Shown piece by piece: positions 23,819-33,061 of a stretch of DNA of 42,408 nt. The position numbers and the translations under genes were made by a program. The notes beneath the pieces are model-generated. The model was not told the origin of the DNA. It was given only the letters and a program-made list of their open reading frames with translations, and ran no database searches. The stretch spans positions 1-42,408 of the forward strand of contig JALFUW010000106.1 in the NCBI GenBank assembly GCA_022786995.1, read 5' to 3'. This stretch comes from Clostridiales bacterium (GTDB lineage Bacteria > Bacillota > Clostridia > Oscillospirales > Oscillospiraceae). Position 1 is the first letter of the stretch. Every line of letters starts with the position of its first letter.

Positions 23819-24835
23819 CTACAGCTCCCGGTTTCCCACGAATCCGCCGGAGCTTTCCCGGATCACCAATTCATAGTTCAGCACATCCCGGCAGGCCGCT
23901 TGGGTCTTTCCGGCAATAAGGTCCAGCAGCTTTTCGGCGGTGCGCATACCGATTTGATGCTTCGGCTGCCGTACGGTGGTAAGAGCCGGGCTGAACAGCG
24001 CCGCCAGCTCCACATCATCAAAGCCGGACACAGCCACATCCTGCGGAACCCGCCTGCCACAGTCGGTCAGGGCGCGGATGGCGCCGATGGCCATGGTATC
24101 ACCGCCGGCAACAACGGCGCTGAACTTGTGATCCCCGACCCGAAGCAGGGCAGAAATAGCGTCGTAGCCCCCCTGGACGCTGGGAACGCAGTTGACAATC
24201 AGATTCCGATCCACACGCAGCCCTCGCTCCTTCAGAGCCTCCAAATATCCGTTGACACGATCTTGATAAATGGGCACATCCGCCGGACCGGCCAGATAGC
24301 AGATCTTTTTGTGCCCCAGATTCAGCATATAGCTGGTGATATCCTTAACGGCCTTGATATTATCGATGGTAACATTGGCCAGTGTATTATCCGCAAAATA
24401 GCGGATGCCAATAACGATGGGATACTGGGTGGCCAGTTGACGCAGCTCGTCCTTGGGAATGCCCACGGAGAAGGTGATGATGCCGTCCACCAGCTTCTGT
24501 GAGAGCATATCATAGCACTTCGTCTCAACCTCCGGCTTGCCGTGGGAATCTACCAATAGGATAGTATAGTGATTCTTTTCTGCGATGTCCTCGATACCGG
24601 ACAGGATCTCAGCGAAGAACGTGTTTCCGATCTCCGGAACGATCACGAGGATTGTTTTTGTTTGCTGGGTGCGGAACTGCTGGGCCAGCCTGTTGGGGTG
24701 ATAGTCCAGCTTCTGGATCGCCTCCTCAATTCTGGCTCTGGTCTCTGGCAGAACATTGGAGGCCCCCTGGATCACCCGGGAGACCGTGGATATGGAAACA
24801 CCGGCTTCTTTTGCCACGTCGTGGATGTTAGCCAT
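23819..24835 (-). CDS. LacI-family transcriptional regulator
   Basis: 338 aa from ATG 24835 (MANIHDVAKEAGVS). The N-terminal helix-turn-helix with STVSRVIQGASNV and the hinge YHPNRLAQQFRTQQTKTI are textbook LacI; the rest is a periplasmic-binding-protein-like sugar-sensing domain with the usual SGFDDVELAALFSP near the end. It is flanked by its probable operators on both sides and sits between the catabolic operon and the divergent ABC importer, so it should repress both until an inducer sugar is present. Confidence 0.93.
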   Translation of the reverse strand: MANIHDVAKEAGVSISTVSRVIQGASNVLPETRARIEEAIQKLDYHPNRLAQQFRTQQTKTILVIVPEIGNTFFAEILSGIEDIAEKNHYTILLVDSHGKPEVETKCYDMLSQKLVDGIITFSVGIPKDELRQLATQYPIVIGIRYFADNTLANVTIDNIKAVKDITSYMLNLGHKKICYLAGPADVPIYQDRVNGYLEALKERGLRVDRNLIVNCVPSVQGGYDAISALLRVGDHKFSAVVAGGDTMAIGAIRALTDCGRRVPQDVAVSGFDDVELAALFSPALTTVRQPKHQIGMRTAEKLLDLIAGKTQAACRDVLNYELVIRESSGGFVGNREL

Positions 24836-24874
24836 GAATGTCACCCCGTTTTCCGTTTTTTTCTACTGATATAT

Positions 24875-24903
24875 ATGGTAACATTTTCATACTTGAAAGT
24901 CAA
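24875..24903 (-). promoter_or_regulatory. Promoter of the LacI regulator with overlapping operator-like site
   Basis: On the minus strand TTGACT, 17-bp spacer, TACCAT. The TGGTAACATTTTCA sequence at 24877-24890 lies in the spacer and -10 and matches the operator at 11 of 14 positions, suggesting autoregulation. Confidence 0.5.
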
Positions 24904-25057
24904 GAAAAAGAATGATTATGATAATGTTTTCGTTTCTATCGCCATTTCAGGGTGCTGCGGCGACATTTCGCGCATTTCATCCGAGAAAATGTAGTCTACT
25001 CCCCGATATTGTGCAATTAGCAGAAATTTAATGCATAATATTGTTGAACTTTGATAA

Positions 25058-25085
25058 TTGAAATTCTGAATTTTGATGGTAGAAT
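25058..25085 (+). promoter_or_regulatory. Promoter of the ABC importer operon
   Basis: TTGAAA (25058-25063), 16-bp spacer, TAGAAT (25080-25085). The leader of some 250 nt to the first gene carries an operator about 75 bp downstream of the start site. I see no riboswitch or open reading frame that I would trust in it. Confidence 0.55.
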
Positions 25086-25163
25086 ATAAGCGTAAACAGC
25101 CCGAATAGGCTACGCCGCAGAATCAACCCCTCGAATCGGTTGACTTTATTTTTTGGTCTTTCA

Positions 25164-25177
25164 TGAAAACGTTCTCA
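25164..25177. promoter_or_regulatory. LacI-type operator in the ABC importer leader
   Basis: TGAAAACGTTCTCA, the exact reverse complement of the operator at 23539-23552. Its place in the leader suits a transcription roadblock or, with the other copies, looping. Confidence 0.75.
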
Positions 25178-25342
25178 TGGTGCCAGAAAAGCCGGATGTC
25201 CACCCGTCAGGGCATTTATGGCAAGTCACCGCCGATGGATGCCGCCTCGCCAATTCAAGGCTGCTGGGAACGCAACAAATTACAGTTTCCGCGGAACTCA
25301 GCACGATACAGCATTCACGAAAATCGAAAGGAGAAAACAACA

Positions 25343-26977
25343 ATGAAAAAGACAACCAAACGCGTTCTGGCCCTGCTGTGCGCTCTAGTCGTATGCCTGT
25401 CCATGGCAGCATGCGGCGGCTCCGCACCCGCAAGCTCCGGCAATGCCCCCGCATCCAATGGCTCTGCTGCAGCCCCCACTGACGGCGGCTCCAACTACCG
25501 TAAATTCGTAATGGCAGCCCCATCTGATCCCGGCAACTATCTGCCCTTCAACGCAGATAACGCCACCCGTGGCACCATGCAGATCTTCTTCTACGAGCAG
25601 CTGTTCGATCTGTTCGGTACCGGCGATATGACTCCCAAGATTGCTTCCGGTTATGAGCGTACCGCTGAAGGCGTTTATGTCGTTAAGATCCGCGAAGGCG
25701 TCTATGACCACAACGGTGAGGCCATCAAGGCCAGCGACGTCGTCTTCTCCTTCGAGAAGCCCATTGAGATTGGTGAGCGAGCCTCCTCTCTGGGCGAAAT
25801 CACTTCCGTTAAGGCTCTGGACGATTACACTGTCGAGTTCACTTTCGCCCCCGACCTGCTGGGTTCCTTCGAGCGTGCTATGCTGAGCTCTCCCATCGTC
25901 AGTCAGAAGTCCTATGAGGCTTCCGCCACCGGCTTCTCCTCCGATCCCGTCGGCACCGGCCCCTACTACATCGCTGACTGGACTCCTGGTGCATCCATTA
26001 CCTTTAAGAAGGATGACAACTACTGGGGCAAGGATCTGAGCTTCAACAACCAGAATCTGGATGAAATTGAAGTCAAGTTCGTTGCTGAGCCCGCTCAGGT
26101 CGCTATCGAGCTGGAAACCGGCAATATCGACTTTGCTTACAACATCTCCTCCAAGGATGCTGACTCCTTCGTCGGCATGCCCGGCTTCAGTGTCACCAAC
26201 ATCCCCTTCGCACAGGTCCGTGGCCTGGGCTTCAACTGCGATCCCATGAGCCCCTGCTCCGATGTCCGCATCAGACAGGCGATCTGCTACGCCATTGATA
26301 ACGCCGGTATCCTGCAGTCCGTTTATGACGGCAAGGGCGGTGTTGCTACCTGCCTGGCCGTTCCCGAACCCGAAGCAGGTCTGGTTATCGACTTTGACCA
26401 GGCTTGGAAGAATATGAAGCCCTACGACTTCAATCTGGATAAGGCCAAGGCTCTGATGGCTGAGGCTGGCTACCCCGACGGAGGCCTGAAGCTGAAGCTG
26501 ATGGCTAAGGATCAGGATGAGTACCGCTCCATGACTCAGGTCATCCAGGCTAACCTGGCTAAGATCGGTATCGAAGTTGAAATCCTCTGCTACGAAAACG
26601 CCCTGTACCAGACCTATCGTTATCAGCCAGACGCATTTGACTTCTACTGCATCGGTATCTCCAACAACGGTGTGCCCGTGGTTCCCGTGGGCTGGAAGTG
26701 GTACGTTGGCAAGCACTCCGACACCGGCGCCAACGTTCTGTTCCAGAAGGATGAAAAGATGGAAGAGCTGCTCAACGCCGCTCTGGACATCGAAGGCCAC
26801 AGCAATGCTACCGTCGGCGCTCTGCAGGATTACATTCTGGAGACCTGCTGCATGTATCCTCTGGTTTACACCTACACTCCCTACGTCCATGTTGACACCA
26901 TTTCCAATCTGGTGTTCCGCGATGTGTTCTTCTATCCCCATATGTCCACCATCTCCGCTGACTTTGTAAGCCACTAA
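25343..26977 (+). CDS. ABC importer substrate-binding lipoprotein (SBP family 5, peptide/oligosaccharide type)
   Basis: 544 aa from ATG 25343 (AAAGGAG upstream; longer frame not believed). The signal peptide MKKTTKRVLALLCALVVCLS ends in a MAAC lipobox, then a Ser/Ala/Gly-rich linker, so it is lipid-anchored on the outer face of the membrane. The rest is a family 5 extracellular solute-binding fold: a YEQLFDLFG segment, SGYERTAEGVYVVKIREGV and DPVGTGPYYIADWTPG are the usual landmarks. Family 5 proteins bind peptides but also nickel, opines and oligosaccharides; next to glycoside genes a glycoside or glycan ligand is the likely one, by inference. Confidence 0.9.
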   Translation: MKKTTKRVLALLCALVVCLSMAACGGSAPASSGNAPASNGSAAAPTDGGSNYRKFVMAAPSDPGNYLPFNADNATRGTMQIFFYEQLFDLFGTGDMTPKIASGYERTAEGVYVVKIREGVYDHNGEAIKASDVVFSFEKPIEIGERASSLGEITSVKALDDYTVEFTFAPDLLGSFERAMLSSPIVSQKSYEASATGFSSDPVGTGPYYIADWTPGASITFKKDDNYWGKDLSFNNQNLDEIEVKFVAEPAQVAIELETGNIDFAYNISSKDADSFVGMPGFSVTNIPFAQVRGLGFNCDPMSPCSDVRIRQAICYAIDNAGILQSVYDGKGGVATCLAVPEPEAGLVIDFDQAWKNMKPYDFNLDKAKALMAEAGYPDGGLKLKLMAKDQDEYRSMTQVIQANLAKIGIEVEILCYENALYQTYRYQPDAFDFYCIGISNNGVPVVPVGWKWYVGKHSDTGANVLFQKDEKMEELLNAALDIEGHSNATVGALQDYILETCCMYPLVYTYTPYVHVDTISNLVFRDVFFYPHMSTISADFVSH

Positions 26978-26991
26978 TCATCACTTATTGT

Positions 26992-27024
26992 AGCAATGGG
27001 TGCGGGGATCCCGCACCCATTGCT
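26992..27024. other. 15-bp hairpin between binding protein and permease genes
   Basis: AGCAATGGGTGCGGG and CCCGCACCCATTGCT form a perfect stem with a 3-nt loop. There is no proper T run, so it may be a leaky terminator or 3' stabiliser that keeps binding-protein mRNA more abundant than the permease message. Confidence 0.7.
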
Positions 27025-27044
27025 TATAGAAAGAGGGAGTTCTT

Positions 27045-27983
27045 TTGCTAAAATACACCGTTAAAAGACTGATCCTCCTGATCCCGGTTATTCTATGTGT
27101 GGCATTGCTGATCTTTGTGATCATGTCTTTTACCCCCGGCGATCCTGCAGTCATTATCCTTGGCGAAAATGCCACTCCGGAACAGGTTGCTGCTCTTCAT
27201 GAAAAATTGGGTCTGGATGATCCGTTGCTTGTTCGTTTCTTCAATTATATCAAGGGTATCGTGACCCGATTCGACTTCGGTACGTCCTATACCAACGGTC
27301 GGGAGGTCAAGCAGGAGATCCTGCAGCGCTTCGGCTTTACCCTGAAAATTGCTTCGTTCAGTATGGTGTTCTCTCTGGGCATCGGCATTCCTTTGGGAAT
27401 CATCGCCGCTCTGAACCGCAACACATGGAAGGATAATCTATCCATGTCGGTTGCGCTTGTAGGCGTGTCCATGCCCACGTTCTGGTTCGGCCTGATGCTG
27501 TCCGTTGTTTTCGCTCTGAAGCTGCGCTGGCTTCCCCCCAGCGGCATCGGCGGAATTGAGCACTACATCATGCCCTGTCTGGCTGTCTCCATGCCCGGTA
27601 TTGCCGGTATGGCCCGGCAGACCCGCTCCAGTATGCTGGAGGTCATCCGCGCGGACTACATCACCACAGCCCGGGCAAAAGGTCAGACCGAGCGGGTCAT
27701 CACCTTTCGCCACGCCCTGAGAAACGCCTTGATCCCCGTGGTCACCCAGGCCGGTGCCATCTTCGGCCTGCTGATGTGCGGCACGCTGGTTGCCGAGACC
27801 GTATTCACCATCCCCGGACTGGGAACCTATATGGTCACGGCCATCAAGTCCCGGGACTATCCTGCCATTCAGGGTGCCGTCATCATGGTCTCCATTGCGT
27901 TCAGTGTGGTGATGCTGCTGGTCGATCTTCTATACGCACTGGTAGATCCCCGCATCCGGGCGCAATTCAGTAATGGAGGTTGA
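27045..27983 (+). CDS. ABC importer permease, DppB type
   Basis: 312 aa, start TTG 27045 with GAGGGAG upstream. A DppB/OppB permease: N-terminal membrane helix (RLILLIPVILCVALLIFVIM), then further helices and the EAA-type loop about MLEVIRADYITTARAKGQTE, which contacts the ATPases. It forms the channel together with the following DppC-type permease, whose start lies 2 nt beyond its stop. Confidence 0.9.
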   Translation: MLKYTVKRLILLIPVILCVALLIFVIMSFTPGDPAVIILGENATPEQVAALHEKLGLDDPLLVRFFNYIKGIVTRFDFGTSYTNGREVKQEILQRFGFTLKIASFSMVFSLGIGIPLGIIAALNRNTWKDNLSMSVALVGVSMPTFWFGLMLSVVFALKLRWLPPSGIGGIEHYIMPCLAVSMPGIAGMARQTRSSMLEVIRADYITTARAKGQTERVITFRHALRNALIPVVTQAGAIFGLLMCGTLVAETVFTIPGLGTYMVTAIKSRDYPAIQGAVIMVSIAFSVVMLLVDLLYALVDPRIRAQFSNGG

Positions 27984-27985
27984 TT

Positions 27986-28879
27986 ATGTCTGAACAGAAT
28001 GCAACAATGAGCGCTGCCCGGCATACAGGCCGGAAACGCGAATCCATGCTCAGGATCACCATGCGCCGGTTGTGCAAGAGCAAGACTGCAGTGGCAGGTC
28101 TGGTTATCCTGTTGGTTCTGATCCTAATCGGACTGCTGTCCTCCATTCTGGCCCCCTACCCCTTTGAGCAGACGGATCTGTACAACACTTTCGGCACGCC
28201 CAGTAGGGCCCACCCCTTCGGCACGGACGAGCTGGGCCGTGATATCCTCAGCCGTTTGATGGTGGGCACCAAGTATTCCCTGCGGATCGGACTGCTATCC
28301 GTGCTGTATTCCTCCGTCATCGGCATCACGCTGGGTTGCATCAGCGGCTACTACGGCGGCAAGGTTGACGGTTTCCTGATGCGCGTCATGGACGTATTCT
28401 CCGCGATCCCTGCGCTGGTTCTTGCCATCGCCGTCTGTGCGGTGCTGGGACCCGGCATTAACAACTGTATCATCTCCATCGCCATCAGCGGTACGCCGTC
28501 CTTCGTGCGAATGGCCCGCGCCTCCGTGCTGAATGTGCGTAGGATGGAGTATCTGGAAGCGGCCACCTCTATCAACTGCAACACCGCCCAGATCATTGCC
28601 AAGCATATCCTGCCGAATATTCTGGCTCCTCTGATCGTCCTGATGACCATGTCCGTGGCCAACAATATCCTGACGGCTTCCCAGCTGAGTTTCATCGGGC
28701 TGGGTGTTCAGCCGCCAAACCCGGAATGGGGCGCGATGCTCTCCGCCGGCAGAAACTACATCCGCAATTATCCCCACATGGTTCTGTTCCCCGGCATCAC
28801 CATCATGCTGGCAGTTCTGTCCCTGAACATGGTGGGCGACGGCCTGCGCGATGCCCTTGACCCCAAGTTGAAAGACTGA
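27986..28879 (+). CDS. ABC importer permease, DppC type
   Basis: 298 aa, ATG 27986 with TGGAGGT upstream. OppC/DppC family: basic N-terminus, one membrane helix (AVAGLVILLVLILIGLLSSI), a HPFGTDELGRDILSRL loop, four further helices and the EAA loop around NVRRMEYLEAA. It partners the DppB-type permease. The stop is followed by GAGGAGG for the first ATPase. Confidence 0.9.
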   Translation: MSEQNATMSAARHTGRKRESMLRITMRRLCKSKTAVAGLVILLVLILIGLLSSILAPYPFEQTDLYNTFGTPSRAHPFGTDELGRDILSRLMVGTKYSLRIGLLSVLYSSVIGITLGCISGYYGGKVDGFLMRVMDVFSAIPALVLAIAVCAVLGPGINNCIISIAISGTPSFVRMARASVLNVRRMEYLEAATSINCNTAQIIAKHILPNILAPLIVLMTMSVANNILTASQLSFIGLGVQPPNPEWGAMLSAGRNYIRNYPHMVLFPGITIMLAVLSLNMVGDGLRDALDPKLKD

Positions 28880-28890
28880 GAGGAGGATAA

Positions 28891-29889
28891 ATGATGTCTG
28901 AAGAAATCAAAAAAGAGAATGACCTCCTTCTTTCCGTGCGGGATCTGGAAGTGGTTTACACCTCCGCAGGTGCGGTTATACATGCTGTAAACGGCGTCTC
29001 TCTGGAAGTCAAACGGGGCAGAAGCCTGGGTCTCGTGGGTGAAACCGGTGCCGGTAAGACCACCATCGCCAAGTCCATTCTGGGAATTCTGCCCGATCCC
29101 CCTGCGAAGGTGCTGAAAGGCGAGGTTTTCCTCGACGGCGAAGATCTGCTGAAGACGTCCGAAAAGGAAATGCGCAAGATCCGGGGCAAAAAGATCTCCA
29201 TGATCTTCCAGGATCCCATGACCGCCCTGAATCCCCTGATGACCGTGGGCGATCAGATTGCCGAGGTCATCTCCCTGCACGAGCACTGCAGCAAAAAGGA
29301 TTCCATGAGAAAGGCTATGGAAATGCTGGAAATGGTGGGCATCCCCGCCGAGCGGTATCCGGAATTTCCTCATCAGTTTTCCGGCGGCATGAAGCAGCGT
29401 GTGGTCATTGCCATCGCGCTGGCCTGCAACCCCGAGCTGCTGCTGGCAGACGAACCCACCACCGCACTGGACGTGACCATCCAGGCGCAGGTCATGGAAA
29501 TGATCGCCGAGCTGCAGAAGAAGCTGAACACCGCCATGATCCTCATCACCCACGATCTTGGCATTGTGGCAGAATCCTGCGATGATGTTGCCGTCATTTA
29601 CGCCGGCGAGATCGTGGAGATGGCCAGCAAGGAAGAGCTGTTTCTGCACCCGACCCATCCTTACACCATCGGCCTGTTCGGTTCTATCCCTAGCCTGTCC
29701 GAGGACGTGGATCGCCTGACCCCCATCCCCGGCCTGCCTGCTAACCCCGAGAAGCTGCCGGAGGGCTGCCACTTCAATCCCCGCTGTTCCCACTGCACCG
29801 CCGAGTGCCAGAAGGGCGATATTCCCTTCGTAGAGGTCCGGCCCAACCATTTTGTCCGCTGCACTATGTGCGCGGGCAAGGCAGAATAA
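28891..29889 (+). CDS. ABC importer ATP-binding protein, DppD type
   Basis: 332 aa. Walker [11 protein letters not shown]-loop in [10 protein letters not shown], signature FSGGMKQRV, Walker [13 protein letters not shown] and switch His ITHD. The C-terminal region after residue 250 has the oligopeptide-type Cys cluster ([14 protein letters not shown]), probably an iron-sulfur or metal site as in this subfamily. ATG 28891 or 28894 can both be used. It energises the import with the next gene. Confidence 0.92.
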   Translation: MMSEEIKKENDLLLSVRDLEVVYTSAGAVIHAVNGVSLEVKRGRSLGLVGETGAGKTTIAKSILGILPDPPAKVLKGEVFLDGEDLLKTSEKEMRKIRGKKISMIFQDPMTALNPLMTVGDQIAEVISLHEHCSKKDSMRKAMEMLEMVGIPAERYPEFPHQFSGGMKQRVVIAIALACNPELLLADEPTTALDVTIQAQVMEMIAELQKKLNTAMILITHDLGIVAESCDDVAVIYAGEIVEMASKEELFLHPTHPYTIGLFGSIPSLSEDVDRLTPIPGLPANPEKLPEGCHFNPRCSHCTAECQKGDIPFVEVRPNHFVRCTMCAGKAE

Positions 29890-29910
29890 GAAACGGGAGG
29901 TTCAAACACT

Positions 29911-30870
29911 ATGGCAAATACACCGCTGATTGAGGCAAAACACCTCATGAAATATTTTGATACCCCCCGTGGAAAGCTGCACGCTGTGGACGATGTGTCC
30001 TTCACCATTGAGCGGGGCACCACTATGGGCGTTGTCGGCGAGTCCGGCTGCGGCAAGTCCACCCTGGGCAGAACCATGATTCATCTGCTGGAAAGCACCG
30101 GCGGTCAGATCCTGTTCAACGGCGAGGATATCACCAAGGTCGACAAGAAGAAGCTGCATGCGCTCAGGGAGCGGATGCAGATCATCTTCCAGGATCCCTA
30201 TTCCTCCCTGAACCCCAGAATGACCGTGTTCGAAACCGTTCAGGAGCCTCTGATCCGCTCCAAGCGCTACAGCAAGAAGGAGGTGGAGGAGCGGGCTCAA
30301 GCCATTATGACCACCGTCGGTCTTGATGAGCGTCTGTGGAACTCCTACCCTCACGAGCTGGACGGCGGTAGACGGCAGAGAATCGGTGTGGCCCGGGCCA
30401 TCGCTCTGGATCCCTCCTTCATCGTCTGCGACGAGCCGGTTTCCGCCCTGGACGTTTCTATCCAGGCGCAGATCCTGAACCTGATGCAGGATTTGCAGGA
30501 GGAAAAGGGCTTGACCTATATGTTCATTACCCACGACCTATCCGTGGTGCGCCATATTTCCACCCACATCTGCGTCATGTATCTGGGTCAGCTGGTGGAG
30601 ACCTGCCCCTCCAAGGAGCTGTTCAAGAATCCAATGCACCCCTATACCAAGGCACTGCTGTCTGCCGTTCCCTCCACGGACATTCTGCACAAGAAGGAGC
30701 GCATCCTGCTCCGAGGCGAGCTGGTGTCCCCCATCAATCCCAAGCCCGGCTGCCGCTTTGCCGCCCGCTGCAACTATGCCTGCGACAAGTGCCACGAGCC
30801 TCAGGTTCTGGAAGAAGTGTCCCCCGGACATTTTGTTTCCTGCTGCCGCGCGAAGGAAATCAACGGCTAA
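29911..30870 (+). CDS. ABC importer ATP-binding protein, DppF type
   Basis: 319 aa. Walker A GESGCGKST, Q-loop in FQDPYSSLNP, signature LDGGRRQR (a variant of LSGGQRQR that is seen in related Clostridia DppF proteins), Walker B IVCDEPVSALD. The C-terminal Cys cluster (CRFAARCNYACDKC) again matches the oligopeptide type. It closes the five-gene importer operon and is followed by a hairpin terminator. Confidence 0.92.
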   Translation: MANTPLIEAKHLMKYFDTPRGKLHAVDDVSFTIERGTTMGVVGESGCGKSTLGRTMIHLLESTGGQILFNGEDITKVDKKKLHALRERMQIIFQDPYSSLNPRMTVFETVQEPLIRSKRYSKKEVEERAQAIMTTVGLDERLWNSYPHELDGGRRQRIGVARAIALDPSFIVCDEPVSALDVSIQAQILNLMQDLQEEKGLTYMFITHDLSVVRHISTHICVMYLGQLVETCPSKELFKNPMHPYTKALLSAVPSTDILHKKERILLRGELVSPINPKPGCRFAARCNYACDKCHEPQVLEEVSPGHFVSCCRAKEING

Positions 30871-30884
30871 TATCTTCTTCATTT

Positions 30885-30917
30885 GGCTTCCCCGTGGTGT
30901 TTTACCGCGGGGAAGCC
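30885..30917. terminator. Hairpin at the end of the ABC importer operon
   Basis: GGCTTCCCCGTGG and CCGCGGGGAAGCC pair over 13 positions with a 7-nt loop (TGTTTTA). A T tail is lacking, so it may work as a stabiliser or weak terminator between convergent genes. Confidence 0.6.
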
Positions 30918-31046
30918 ACGCCTTATGCTAATATCATTTTGCAGTCCGCCTGTATTTTCTAAAAAAACTGACCAAATCTTTCTGCGGAAAAATCGCTTAT
31001 TGGCATTTCTCCGCCGGACGATCCGGGCAGTTTTTTTCATATTCTT

Positions 31047-31925
31047 TTATTCCTCCAGCCGCTGGGCCAACAGGTATTTAAGAAACCGCTTGGCGGCACC
31101 CGCCGGAGGCCGGTTGATCAACTGGGTCAGGTAAATTCTTCGGGTCAGGCCGCCATCGGGAGTGGGCAACGGAGAAATTTGCAGATCGTAGTGCTTCAGC
31201 AGCGGCACCTTGGGCACGATGCCATAGCCAAAGCCGTAGGAGACCAGCGCCGCAATGCTGGCCTCATCCGGGGCATTGTGGGTGTAAATGGGCACGATGC
31301 CGTACTCTCCCAGCATTTCTCGAATTTCGGAACAGGCTCTGGTCTGCTCCTGAAAGCCGACGACATCCTGGGAAAACAGCGCATCCCAAGACTGGGGCTC
31401 CTCCCAGCCTGGTGGGCTCAGCAGAACATAGGGCTCGGCGGAAAGCTCCGTCTGAATCAGATCCTCCTCCTTTGACACGGAGCAGATCAGAAAGTCGCAG
31501 TAGCCGTCCCGCAGCTTTCCAATCAGGTTGGTGGTATTGTCTGTGCGGAAGTCCACCTTCATATGGCTGTTGCCTGGTTTTGACAGGAAAGCCCGGACCG
31601 TCCTCGGCAGCGCTTCCAGCATCACCGGGGAGATGCAGCCGATCCGGATCATGATGTCCCGGTTGGCGGAAAGGGACTGCATATGCAGCTGGGTTTCCTG
31701 AACGCCCGCCAGAATGGTATCCACGTGGGTGAGAAACTGCCGTCCCTCCGCCGACAGCGTCAGCTTATGTCCATCCCGCAGGAACAGGGATAGGTTCAAT
31801 TCTTTCTCCAGATTGGAGATGGCGACACTCAGACTGGGCTGGGAAATATTCAGCACCCGGGCGGCCTTTCCCATATTGCCCAAGAGCGCGATTTTCTGGA
31901 AATAGATCATCTGATTCAGCGTCAC
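31047..31925 (-). CDS. LysR-family transcriptional regulator
   Basis: 292 aa from GTG 31925 (GGAGGG upstream). Helix-turn-helix GNMGKAARVLNISQPSLSVAISNLEKEL at residues 16-40 and the two-lobe effector domain (about 90-290) are typical. It is divergent from the plus-strand catabolic arm, with a T-N11-A box between, so it should activate that arm when its inducer binds. Confidence 0.92.
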   Translation of the reverse strand: MTLNQMIYFQKIALLGNMGKAARVLNISQPSLSVAISNLEKELNLSLFLRDGHKLTLSAEGRQFLTHVDTILAGVQETQLHMQSLSANRDIMIRIGCISPVMLEALPRTVRAFLSKPGNSHMKVDFRTDNTTNLIGKLRDGYCDFLICSVSKEEDLIQTELSAEPYVLLSPPGWEEPQSWDALFSQDVVGFQEQTRACSEIREMLGEYGIVPIYTHNAPDEASIAALVSYGFGYGIVPKVPLLKHYDLQISPLPTPDGGLTRRIYLTQLINRPPAGAAKRFLKYLLAQRLEE

Positions 31926-31990
31926 AAAAATCCCTCCTATGCGCACCATATTCTCTTTTTTATCTTACATGCAGACATGGCTGAATGTCA

Positions 31991-32005
31991 ATAGTTTAAA
32001 ACTAT
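31991..32005. promoter_or_regulatory. LysR-type box (T-N11-A)
   Basis: ATAGTTT-A-AAACTAT is a perfect palindrome of the T-N11-A form, about 60 bp upstream of the predicted start site and thus at the usual -65 recognition site. It should be bound by the LysR regulator divergently encoded at 31925. Confidence 0.65.
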
Positions 32006-32026
32006 CAAAAGTTATTTTTTTGATAT

Positions 32027-32055
32027 TTTACGAAAGAAGGTCATTATGCTATGAT
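32027..32055 (+). promoter_or_regulatory. Promoter of the plus-strand catabolic arm
   Basis: TTTACG (32027-32032), 17-bp spacer, TATGAT (32050-32055). The weak -35 fits an activator-dependent promoter. About 150 nt of leader follows. Confidence 0.5.
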
Positions 32056-32081
32056 AAATACAGACAGAGGAATGCTGGATT

Positions 32082-32115
32082 GTTGAAAATTAAAAATGAC
32101 GGGGTAATTTTCAAC
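32082..32115. repeat. Inverted repeat in the leader of the plus-strand arm
   Basis: GTTGAAAATTA (32082-32092) and TAATTTTCAAC (32105-32115) are perfectly complementary with a 12-bp gap. It could be an operator or a leader hairpin; no decision is possible. Confidence 0.55.
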
Positions 32116-32214
32116 AAGTCCCGCTTCGCCGAAGTCTGTAAAAGAAGAACACTGCTTGTGCTTTTATTAGTTAATTTCTATTAACAGGCACGGCATCAGC
32201 AGAGGAGGTCACTT

Positions 32215-33048
32215 ATGAAGTTCAGTATGTGTACTGCCGTTTACGGTATGCACGACTTGCACGACACCATCAACAGAGCCGCCATCCACGGCTTTGACGC
32301 GGTGGAGATTACTGCCGCAAAGCATCTGGGCGTGGAGAGCTCCCAGCAGTACCGTCGGGAGGTCAAGAGCTGGATCCGGGATGCCGGTCTGGAATGCAGC
32401 GGCCTGCACTACATTTTTGATGGCAGCGTCAAGCTGGCTACTGCGGACCGGGAGCTGAATGCCAAATGTGCGGATTACCTGCGCAAGGTCATCGATGTTG
32501 CCGCGGACATGGACGCAAAAACGGTCATCATCGGCAGCGGCGGAACCACCCGCAGCTTCGATCCTGGAGCAGACCGGGCCGAGGCCACCCGCTGCATGGC
32601 AGAGGTCATCCACAAAGTCGGCGAATACGCCTCAGGCAAGGATGTCCATCTGGCAGTGGAGGCTATCAACCGATATGAGACCAATTTTCTGAACACCATG
32701 CGAGAGGCTACGGAATTTGTAAAGCTAGTGGATCATCCCCATGTGCGAACCATGGCCGACACCTATCACATCAACATTGAGGAATCAAACCCTGTGGAAG
32801 CGGTGAGAACCTACGGCTATGCCCTGCAGAACCTGCATCTGGCAGATTCCAACCGCCACGCCCCCGGTACCGGCCACATTGATTTCAAGGCTATTGCCGA
32901 CGCCTTGCTGGAGACCGGCTTTGACAAGTACTGCTCCTTTGAGGTCTTCGGCCTGTATCCCTGGAAACTCTGGTTCGACACCGTGGAGGAAGCTGACCGC
33001 CAGATGAAAATTGGCATCGCCACCGCCCGGGCTGCCTTCGGAATGTGA
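32215..33048 (+). CDS. Sugar epimerase, D-tagatose/D-psicose 3-epimerase-like TIM barrel
   Basis: 277 aa, ATG 32215 with GAGGAGG upstream. Metal ligands in family order: Glu in LAVEAINRYE, Asp in TMADTYHINIEE, His in ADSNRHAPGTGHIDF and Glu in CSFEVFG. The two-His loop HAPGTGH is a DTE-type feature, so a keto-sugar 3-epimerase activity is likely. First gene of the arm. Its stop lies 14 bp before the dehydrogenase start. Confidence 0.85.
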   Translation: MKFSMCTAVYGMHDLHDTINRAAIHGFDAVEITAAKHLGVESSQQYRREVKSWIRDAGLECSGLHYIFDGSVKLATADRELNAKCADYLRKVIDVAADMDAKTVIIGSGGTTRSFDPGADRAEATRCMAEVIHKVGEYASGKDVHLAVEAINRYETNFLNTMREATEFVKLVDHPHVRTMADTYHINIEESNPVEAVRTYGYALQNLHLADSNRHAPGTGHIDFKAIADALLETGFDKYCSFEVFGLYPWKLWFDTVEEADRQMKIGIATARAAFGM

Positions 33049-33061
33049 AAGAGGTATAGCT

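Noticed and set aside
25385..26974. 529-codon minus-strand frame opposite the binding lipoprotein
   Set aside because: Antisense shadow of a high-G+C gene; the plus-strand protein has a signal peptide, lipobox and family 5 landmarks.
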